The notes beneath the pieces were generated by a model. That model saw nothing but the letters and a program-made list of their open reading frames with translations, was not told where the DNA came from and made no database searches. A program made the position numbers and the translations under genes. From Pseudomonas sp. PDNC002 (GTDB taxonomy: Bacteria; Pseudomonadota; Gammaproteobacteria; Pseudomonadales; Pseudomonadaceae), in NCBI RefSeq assembly GCF_016919445.1, contig NZ_CP070356.1:4405502-4469501 (forward strand): DNA of 64,000 nucleotides. The letters are read 5' to 3'. Below are positions 55,687 through 64,000 of the stretch, piece after piece; position 1 is the stretch's first letter; each line of letters starts with the position of its first letter.

Positions 55687-55713
55687 ATGTTGGAGATAGC
55701 AGTAATCCGATAA
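55687..55713 (+). CDS. leader ORF upstream of topAI (toiL-like)
   Basis: An eight-codon open frame, ATG TTG GAG ATA GCA GTA ATC CGA TAA, encoding MLEIAVIR, with AGACAGG just upstream. Its last codon and stop form the first arm of the hairpin at 55708-55749. The sequence IAVI recalls arrest motifs (IAVV, IFVI) of macrolide-resistance leader peptides. In E. coli, topAI is controlled by a short leader ORF (toiL) at which stalled ribosomes allow topAI translation. By position this looks like the counterpart. Confidence 0.55.
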   Translation: MLEIAVIR

Positions 55714-55749
55714 CCCCGACGCCTTGCCGACAAGGCGGGACGGTTATCG
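55708..55749 (+). promoter_or_regulatory. leader hairpin before topAI
   Basis: CGATAACC (55708-55715) pairs with GGTTATCG (55742-55749); inside, GCCTTG pairs with CAAGGC around CCGA, with a five-base internal loop on each side. The left arm begins in the last sense codon of the leader ORF. A second weaker hairpin (GACAC...GTGTC, about 55769-55784) follows. The remainder of 55468-55822 has a palindromic GCCCGAATTCCGGGC near 55652 and nothing else clear. Confidence 0.6.
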
Positions 55750-55822
55750 ATGCGCACAAACACGGGCGGACACGACGTTGTGTCTGCGGTTTCTACGCAC
55801 CTACTGCATTCAGGTTTCCACC

Positions 55823-56080
55823 ATGAACATTTCCAGACAGGAACAACGGACCCTGCACGTCCTCGCCAAGGGCGGCCACATCTCCTTCCAGCGTGACGAC
55901 TCCGGGCGCATCGTCGCCGTCGAGTGCTATACCCGTGACGGGTATGTCCTCGCCGATTGGACGCTGGCGGTGTTTCGCAAACTCCGCAGCAAGCGCCTGA
56001 TCCTCTCGCGCAACGGCCTGCCCTACCGAATCAACGCCACAGGACTGGGCGCCGTGCGCCCGCAACTGGGCAATCGCTGA
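55823..56080 (+). CDS. topAI: TopAI/YjhX toxin homologue
   Basis: An 85-residue protein of the YjhX (UPF0386) family: [20 protein letters not shown] at the start, [21 protein letters not shown] in the middle and [21 protein letters not shown] at the end, which matches E. coli YjhX nearly throughout. In E. coli the protein binds and inhibits topoisomerase I, and YjhQ is its antitoxin. Start 55823 fits the family; longer frames start in the leader. The antitoxin-type gene follows 57 bases later. Confidence 0.88.
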   Translation: MNISRQEQRTLHVLAKGGHISFQRDDSGRIVAVECYTRDGYVLADWTLAVFRKLRSKRLILSRNGLPYRINATGLGAVRPQLGNR

Positions 56081-56137
56081 TAGCCCCAGACCGGGCTGTT
56101 GCACAGCGGCCCGGCCGCACACCCGAGGATTCGCACC

Positions 56138-56641
56138 ATGGACTACGAGATTCACGCCGAACGTCCCGAGGATAAGCTCCAGATTCGCCAGATCACCGAA
56201 GCCGCTTTCGCCGTCGCCGAACACAGCGACGGCACCGAAGGTGCCATCGTCGACGCGTTGCGCGCGGCCGGCGCACTTACCGTCTCCCTGGTCGCCACAA
56301 AGGCCGGAGAGGTCCTTGGCCATGTCGCCTTCTCCCCGATCACCCTGGATGGCCGTGATCTCGGCTGGTATGGCCTCGGGCCGGTTTCGGTGCGGCCTGA
56401 CCTGCATGGCCAGGGAATAGGCAACGCACTGGTCCGGGCCGGGCTCGAGCAACTGAAGACGCTGGGCGGCAAGGGCTGCGTTGTGCTGGGCGATCCGCGC
56501 TACTACCGGCGCTTCGGTTTTGTGCACGATGCGGCGGTGCGCTACGAAGGCGTACCGCCGGAGTACTTCATGGCCCTCTCGCTGGACGGCTCGCAAGCCG
56601 CTGGCAAGGTCGCGTACCACCCAGCCTTTTCCGCGTCCTGA
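56138..56641 (+). CDS. yjhQ: YjhQ-like GNAT acetyltransferase (probable antitoxin)
   Basis: A 167-residue GNAT protein: IHAERPEDKLQIRQITEAAF at the start, then acetyl-CoA motif VSVRPDLHGQGIGNALVRAGL (about residues 87-107) and GDPRYYRRFGFVHDA. The fold and its place after topAI fit YjhQ, the partner of TopAI. It could also work as an ordinary N-acetyltransferase of the PF13527/YhbS type. Start 56138; the weak site GAGGATTC precedes it. Confidence 0.75.
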   Translation: MDYEIHAERPEDKLQIRQITEAAFAVAEHSDGTEGAIVDALRAAGALTVSLVATKAGEVLGHVAFSPITLDGRDLGWYGLGPVSVRPDLHGQGIGNALVRAGLEQLKTLGGKGCVVLGDPRYYRRFGFVHDAAVRYEGVPPEYFMALSLDGSQAAGKVAYHPAFSAS

Positions 56642-56704
56642 TGCACGCAACGGGCGGCCGCAATTCGCGCTGCCGCCCTCTTACGATTCAAGGAAGGAAA
56701 CCAG

Positions 56705-57148
56705 ATGAACCGCGGGATTCGCCCTGCCACTGTCGACGACATCGACCACCTCTTCGACATCCGCACCAGCGTGCGGCAGAACCACCTGAGCCGCGAGCAA
56801 CTCTCCGAGCTGGGCATCACGCCAATGGCGCTCAGGGATGCCCTGGAATCCGGCCCCTGCGCCTGGGTCGCGGAACTCGACAGCCGCGCCGTCGGCTTCT
56901 CCATGGCGGATGTGGCCCAGGCGGAGGTCTTTGCCCTGTTCATACGCCCAGAGTATGAGGGCCGTGGACTGGGGCGCCGGCTGCTGCAAGCGGCCGAGGC
57001 ACGACTGTTCGGCGAGCACGAAAGAATATGGCTGGTAACGGATGGCAATGACGAAATACGCGCCAACGCCTTCTACCTGAAACAAGGATGGACGTTGGCC
57101 GGACGCGTGGACGAGCGCGACGTGCGTTACGAAAAAGTCCGGTCCTGA
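56705..57148 (+). CDS. GNAT-family N-acetyltransferase
   Basis: A 147-residue acetyltransferase. Order: GIRPATVDDIDHLFDIRTSV, VAQAEVFALFIRPEYEGRGLGRRLLQAAE (acetyl-CoA loop RGLGRR at about 87-92), and ANAFYLKQGWTLAG near the end. The substrate is unknown. AAGGAAGG lies upstream of 56705. The gene is 63 bases after yjhQ and could share its transcript. Confidence 0.88.
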   Translation: MNRGIRPATVDDIDHLFDIRTSVRQNHLSREQLSELGITPMALRDALESGPCAWVAELDSRAVGFSMADVAQAEVFALFIRPEYEGRGLGRRLLQAAEARLFGEHERIWLVTDGNDEIRANAFYLKQGWTLAGRVDERDVRYEKVRS

Positions 57149-57212
57149 CCTTGCCAGGAGCGAGGTGCGGCCTTGCGCAATCGCGCGCGGGCGCGCACCT
57201 GCCCGGTCGCAG

Positions 57213-57614
57213 TCAGAGCAGCGACTTGCCCTGGCTGAGGATCTTTTCGCACACCTGCTTGGTGACCTTTTCCTTCAGGCCACCGCCGGACAGATCGAGG
57301 CTCTTGCCATCCGTGCCGGTGACGACGCCCTTGGCGCCATCCTTGTAGCCGCTATCGCTGGTCGTGGTGTTGCCGGGCAGCTTGCTCAGCAGCGAGTCCT
57401 TCACCTGGGTCGCGCTGTTGGCATTGAGGTAGTTGTTCTTCGCGCAGAACTCGAGGACACCGGCAACGTTGCTACTGCTGCTGGAGGACATCGACGACAG
57501 GTTGCCCAAGCCACCGAGCGAGCCGGCGACATCGCTGAGGCCCGCCGCGTGGGCGAGCGACAGTGGCAGCAAGGCGGCGGTGAGGATGGCGGGAATGAGT
57601 TGACTGGCTTTCAT
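57213..57614 (-). CDS. secreted DUF2501 (YjjA-like) protein
   Basis: A 133-residue exported protein. Signal peptide 1-23 (AALLPLSLAHA). The mature part has a Ser-rich stretch (SSMSSSSSSN), then GVLEFCAKNNYLNANSATQV with one conserved Cys, and KEKVTKQVCEKILSQGKSLL near the end with a second Cys, which may form a disulfide. The family is unexplained. Start 57614 follows AGGAGA. Probably periplasmic. Confidence 0.83.
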   Translation of the reverse strand: MKASQLIPAILTAALLPLSLAHAAGLSDVAGSLGGLGNLSSMSSSSSSNVAGVLEFCAKNNYLNANSATQVKDSLLSKLPGNTTTSDSGYKDGAKGVVTGTDGKSLDLSGGGLKEKVTKQVCEKILSQGKSLL

Positions 57615-57675
57615 GGACGATCTCCTGATGGCGCTGATGCGCTTCTGCAAGCGTAGTACGGTAGGCGCCGCCGGC

Positions 57676-58764
57676 TCAGTAACCCACCGAGCTCAGCACT
57701 TCCGCCACACTGCGGCTTGGCGGCCGACCGAGGAAGTGCAGCAATTCGTCCGTGCGGTTGGTGAAGAAGCCATCCACGCCGGCGGCCTGCAGCTTGTTGA
57801 AGTCCACGGCGTCATCCACCGTGTAGGCGTGCACGAACAGCCCACGCTCGTGAGCGGCCTGGTTCATCCAGGGTTTGACCAGGTCCATGTAGCTCTGGTC
57901 GCCGCGCGCCGTCAGCGTCGCCGAAGGGCCGGCGCCCAGCGCGCCGTGGGCCTTGGCCCAGTCCAGCCAGGCGAAGAATTCGGCGTCGGACTTCACTTCT
58001 TGCCCGGCGTAGAAATCGGCTTTGATCTTCTCGCCCGATTGCGCAAAGGTGGTCGCCTTCTTCGCCTCCATGTAGCCATCACCGACCCACAACAGCAGGA
58101 CCTTGGGCACCTTCGGCATGCTCTTCTGCAAAAGCTCCAGGCTGCCCTTCTCGAAGGTCTGCAGGACGATCTTGCCCTGGGGCTCACCGTCGGCGTTCAG
58201 CCAGCCACGATTTTCCAATGCCTTGCGCAGGTCTTCCTCGATGCCGGGGAACTGCCCCGGCGCCTTGGTTTCCAGGTACAAACCGGGCGTTTCGCCGCCA
58301 CCTTCGGCGATATCGATCAGCTCATCCAGAGTGAGGATGCGTACGCCCGCGAACTTTGAGCGGGCACGCTCGGGATAGGTGGCGTTGAACCAGCTACCGG
58401 CATCCAGGCGCTTGAGTTCCGCCAGGGTGAACTTGCTCACCGGGTCCTTCTCGCGACCGGGGAAGACCTTGGCGATATCGGTGGTGCGCTCCAGGGTGTC
58501 GTCGTGGACAGCCACCAGCACACCATCCCGGGTCCGCTGCAGGTCCGCTTCCAGGTAGTCCGCACCGAGGTCGCGAGCGACCAGATAGGCCGGCGCGGTT
58601 TCTTCCGGTGCGTCGTGGGAAGCGCCGCGGTGGGCGATCACCGTTGGCCAGGGAACACCGGCGGCCTCGCTCAGTGCCCGACCGGGAGACTCCTCGGCAA
58701 CGGTGGTGAAGCTGGCAACGGCCAGCGCGAAGGTAGCCAGTACGGCGATGATGCAGCGACGCAT
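57676..58764 (-). CDS. glpQ: periplasmic glycerophosphodiester phosphodiesterase
   Basis: Hydrolyses glycerophosphodiesters to glycerol-3-phosphate and an alcohol. The 362 residues begin with a signal peptide (1-23). Catalytic residues of the GDPD family are present: HRGASHDAPEET (His45, Arg46, Glu54/55), EADLQRTRDG (Glu72, Asp74) and VHDDTLERTT (His87). A usual PENT is here PEET. GLYLETKAPGQFPG and GVDGFFTNRTDEL follow in the barrel. Start 58764 fits the signal peptide. Stands alone; the role is scavenging of phospholipid head groups. Confidence 0.85.
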   Translation of the reverse strand: MRRCIIAVLATFALAVASFTTVAEESPGRALSEAAGVPWPTVIAHRGASHDAPEETAPAYLVARDLGADYLEADLQRTRDGVLVAVHDDTLERTTDIAKVFPGREKDPVSKFTLAELKRLDAGSWFNATYPERARSKFAGVRILTLDELIDIAEGGGETPGLYLETKAPGQFPGIEEDLRKALENRGWLNADGEPQGKIVLQTFEKGSLELLQKSMPKVPKVLLLWVGDGYMEAKKATTFAQSGEKIKADFYAGQEVKSDAEFFAWLDWAKAHGALGAGPSATLTARGDQSYMDLVKPWMNQAAHERGLFVHAYTVDDAVDFNKLQAAGVDGFFTNRTDELLHFLGRPPSRSVAEVLSSVGY

Positions 58765-58859
58765 AGGCGAGACCCCTTTCGGCGGGTAACGGTTAAGCGG
58801 CCCAGTCTGCCGGCGGCCTGTGAAAGTCTTGCGACGGCCGGTCCCCACACGAACGACAA

Positions 58860-58889
58860 GGCCCGCGAACGATCGCTCGTCCGCGGGCC
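58860..58889. terminator. katG terminator hairpin
   Basis: GGCCCGCG and CGCGGGCC form an 8-base perfect stem around a 14-base loop, 22 bases after the katG stop. The tail is TTGTCGTTC on the katG side, so the T-run is weak. Confidence 0.55.
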
Positions 58890-58910
58890 CTTGCTTCTAC
58901 CCTGCCCGAA

Positions 58911-61463
<2,553 letters not shown>

Positions 61464-64000
61464 ATGACTGCACCACAACCCACCGACAGCGATCCACGAG
61501 GGACCGACTGGTACCGCAAGTCCATCGAACAGACCATAACCGACCTGCAGACCAGCGCCGATGGATTGTCCCCCGAGGATGCCGGCGCACGCCTGCTGCG
61601 TGTCGGCCCCAACGCACTGCCGGCCAAGGCCGTCGATCCACTCTGGCTGCGCTTCGCCCGGCACTTCAACGACGTGCTGATCTACATCCTCCTGGCCGCC
61701 GCCGTGGCCACCGCGCTGATGGGCCACTGGACCGACACCGTCGTCATCCTGCTGGTGGCGGTGATCAACGCCGGCATCGGCTTCTTCCAGGAGAACAAGG
61801 CGGAGAAATCCCTCGCTGCCCTGCGCGGCATGCTCAGCAGCACCGCGCGTGTGGTACGCAACGGCAAGAAGATCGAGATGGACGCCGCCCAGCTGGTGCC
61901 CGGCGACATCGTCATCCTGCGCCCCGGCGACAAGATCCCCGCCGACGTGCGCCTGTTCGACGTGCATCACCTGCAGGTCGAGGAATCCATGCTCACCGGC
62001 GAGTCCCTCACCGTCGGCAAGCAGGCCGATGCCCTGGACAAGGACGCGCTGCTGGCCGACCGCCTGAACCTCGGGTTCTCCGGCACCAACGTCAGCGCCG
62101 GCAACGCCCGCGGCGTGGTCATCGAGACCGGTGCGAATACTGAACTGGGCCGTATCAACAAGCTGATCGCCAATGTCGACGAGAGCGAAACCCCTCTGCT
62201 GCGGCAGATCGCCGAGCTGGGCAAGCGCATCTTCCAGCTGATCATCGGCATGATGCTGGTGCTGTTCGTCATCGGCTTCTTCTGGCACGACTACCCCTTC
62301 GGCGAGCTGCTGCTGTCGCTGATCAGCCTGGCCGTGGCCTCGGTGCCCGAGGGCCTGCCGGCGATCGTCTCGATCATCCTGTCCCTGGGCGTGCAGCGCA
62401 TGGCGCAGAACAAGGCGATCATCCGCAAGCTGCCCACAGTGGAAACCCTGGGCGCCATGAGTGTGATCTGCTCGGACAAGACCGGCACCCTGACCATGAA
62501 CGAGATGACCGTGAAGAGCGTGCTGCTCGCCAACGGCCTCTACAGCGTCGAAGGCCAGAGCTACGAACCCAAGGGTCGCATCACCTTCGGCGGCACGAGT
62601 GACGAACTGGATTGGTCGCAACACGGCTCGCTGGAAGCCTTCATCCGCGCGGTGGACATCTGCAACGACAGCAGCCTGCAGCTCAACGACGAAGGCCGCT
62701 GGGGTGTGGTCGGCGGGCCCACCGAAGGTGCGCTGAAAGTCCTGGCGCGCAAGGCGCCCCTGCCCGACGTGGAGTTCCAGAAGTTCGGCAAGATTCCCTT
62801 CGACTCGGCCTACAAGTACATGGCGCGGCGCTGCGATGTCGCCGGCCAGAACCTGATCTACCTCAAAGGCGCGCCGGACGTGCTGCTGCGCATGTGCCAG
62901 CAACAGCTCGGCGCCCAAGGCGTGGAGCCGCTGGGCCGCGCGTTCTGGGAGCGCGAGATGAGCTTCATTGCCGGGCAAGGCCTGCGCATGCTCGCCGCCG
63001 CGTACAAGCCGGTGCAGCCCGATGATGGCGTGATCGACCACGAGGACGTGCAGGACGGCATGATCTTCCTCGGCGTCGCCGGCCTGCTCGACCCGCCGCG
63101 CCCGGAGGCCATCGAAGCCATCGCGCTGTGCAAGCGCGCCGGCATCCAGGTGAAGATGATCACCGGCGACCACCCGGACACCGCCGTGGCCATCGCCGGC
63201 ATGCTCGGCATGGGCACCGACCTGCGCGCCATGACCGGCCAGGAGCTGGAGCAGGCCGATGACACTCAGCTGAAATCCGTCGCCATGCAGTATTCGGTGT
63301 TCGCCCGCACCAGCCCCGAGCACAAGCTGCGCTTGGTGCGTGCGCTGCAGGCCAACGGCGAAGTGGTCGGCATGACCGGCGACGGAGTCAACGACGCCCC
63401 GGCGCTGAAGCAGGCCGACGTGGGCATTGCCATGGGCATCAAGGGCACCGAGGTGACCAAGGAAGCCGCCGACATGGTGCTCACCGACGACAACTTCTCC
63501 ACCATCGCCGGCGCCGTGCGCGAGGGGCGCCGGGTCTACGACAACCTGAAGAAGACCGTGCTGTTCATCCTGCCGACCAACATGGCCCAGGGCCTGCTGA
63601 TCGTCATGGCGATCCTCGCCGGCGCGGTGATCCCGCTGGCGCCGCTGCAGATTCTCTGGATGAACATGGCGACCTCCACCACCCTGTCCTTCGCCCTGGC
63701 CTTCGAGCCCGGCGAGCCGGGGATGATGCGTCGCGCACCGCGCAATGCGAAGAAGTCGATCCTCAATGGCTTCGCCGTCTGGCGCGTGCTCTACGTGGGC
63801 GGCCTGCTCACCGCCGCAGCGTTCCTGCTGGAAGCCTGGATGGTCAGTAACGGCCAGGACACCGACCACATCCGCACCATGATCCTGCACACCCTGGTCA
63901 CCGCGCAGTGGGCCTACCTGTTCAACTGCCGCCTGCAGGAAGAGTTCTCGCTGAACCTGGCGCTGCTGCGCAACGGCGCGCTGCTCACCGTGACCCTGGC
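61464..64000 (+). CDS. P2-type cation-transporting ATPase (3' end outside window)
   Basis: An ion pump; 845 codons are visible. Hydrophobic pairs at about 70-110 and 255-315, with the actuator loop TGES (178-181), PEGLP in helix 4 (295-299, the P2A calcium-pump type), phosphorylation site CSDKTGTLT (Asp338), the nucleotide domain with KGAPDVLL, GDGVNDAPALKQADVGIAMG as the hinge, then two or more C-terminal membrane helices (TVLFILPTNMAQGLLIVMAIL). No N-terminal metal-binding Cys-x-x-Cys, so calcium, magnesium or a monovalent ion is more likely than copper or zinc. Start 61464 fits the family start. The gene runs past 64000. Confidence 0.9.
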   Translation, partial: MTAPQPTDSDPRGTDWYRKSIEQTITDLQTSADGLSPEDAGARLLRVGPNALPAKAVDPLWLRFARHFNDVLIYILLAAAVATALMGHWTDTVVILLVAVINAGIGFFQENKAEKSLAALRGMLSSTARVVRNGKKIEMDAAQLVPGDIVILRPGDKIPADVRLFDVHHLQVEESMLTGESLTVGKQADALDKDALLADRLNLGFSGTNVSAGNARGVVIETGANTELGRINKLIANVDESETPLLRQIAELGKRIFQLIIGMMLVLFVIGFFWHDYPFGELLLSLISLAVASVPEGLPAIVSIILSLGVQRMAQNKAIIRKLPTVETLGAMSVICSDKTGTLTMNEMTVKSVLLANGLYSVEGQSYEPKGRITFGGTSDELDWSQHGSLEAFIRAVDICNDSSLQLNDEGRWGVVGGPTEGALKVLARKAPLPDVEFQKFGKIPFDSAYKYMARRCDVAGQNLIYLKGAPDVLLRMCQQQLGAQGVEPLGRAFWEREMSFIAGQGLRMLAAAYKPVQPDDGVIDHEDVQDGMIFLGVAGLLDPPRPEAIEAIALCKRAGIQVKMITGDHPDTAVAIAGMLGMGTDLRAMTGQELEQADDTQLKSVAMQYSVFARTSPEHKLRLVRALQANGEVVGMTGDGVNDAPALKQADVGIAMGIKGTEVTKEAADMVLTDDNFSTIAGAVREGRRVYDNLKKTVLFILPTNMAQGLLIVMAILAGAVIPLAPLQILWMNMATSTTLSFALAFEPGEPGMMRRAPRNAKKSILNGFAVWRVLYVGGLLTAAAFLLEAWMVSNGQDTDHIRTMILHTLVTAQWAYLFNCRLQEEFSLNLALLRNGALLTVTL

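Overview
The window is high-GC DNA with gene order typical of Pseudomonas, probably an environmental species near the P. nitroreducens/P. citronellolis/P. aeruginosa group. The evidence is a glycogen/trehalose operon of the P. aeruginosa PA2160-PA2165 type, an OprD-family porin, an itaconate (rip/ict-ich-ccl) type cluster, an SftR-SftP-AtsK sulfate-ester module and Pseudomonas REP-like hairpin repeats. The species assignment is inferred from gene content only. No rRNA, tRNA, CRISPR array, integrase or insertion sequence was seen.

Layout. (1) 1-4.6 kb: the 5' part of a hybrid sensor kinase, a secreted DUF4142 protein, an alpha/beta hydrolase with a DUF3182 protein, and a small DUF2934 protein. 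(2) 5-20 kb: one long operon glgA-treZ-malQ-treY-DUF2934-glgX-CBS-DUF72-ybhP-clsB-ybhN, mostly with 4-base overlaps. It combines alpha-glucan and trehalose metabolism with phospholipid and envelope functions, which suggests osmotic or desiccation stress. (3) 20.4-34.1 kb: an organosulfur-type region. It holds a LysR regulator divergent from a TonB receptor, an AtsK-type dioxygenase and a second TauD-family dioxygenase. These are followed by a GntR/UTRA regulator, an adenylylsulfate-reductase-like flavoprotein and small 2x[4Fe-4S] ferredoxin, an ABC importer whose binding protein carries a NosL-like tail, a HEAT-repeat protein and a DUF971 protein. This second half is the best candidate here for an undescribed system. 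(4) 34.9-41.6 kb: citramalyl-CoA-lyase-like, hydratase, CoA-transferase and acyl-CoA dehydrogenase genes, divergent from a LysR regulator, then an OprD porin. (5) 42.2-45.4 kb: HxlR regulator with an EmrAB-type efflux pair. (6) 45.6-54.5 kb: an orphan type VI secretion island, vgrG-DUF2169-rhs. Its toxin tip and immunity gene are AT-rich and look exchanged. (7) 54.6-57.1 kb: a LysR regulator and a TopAI(YjhX)-YjhQ type toxin-antitoxin operon, preceded by an apparent antibiotic-sensing leader ORF. (8) 57.2-64 kb: DUF2501, glycerophosphodiesterase, katG, and the 5' part of a P2-type cation ATPase.

Two genes run off the window (1 and 64000). Where an earlier in-frame start exists, the start was chosen by ribosome-binding site, overlap with the previous gene and family length.
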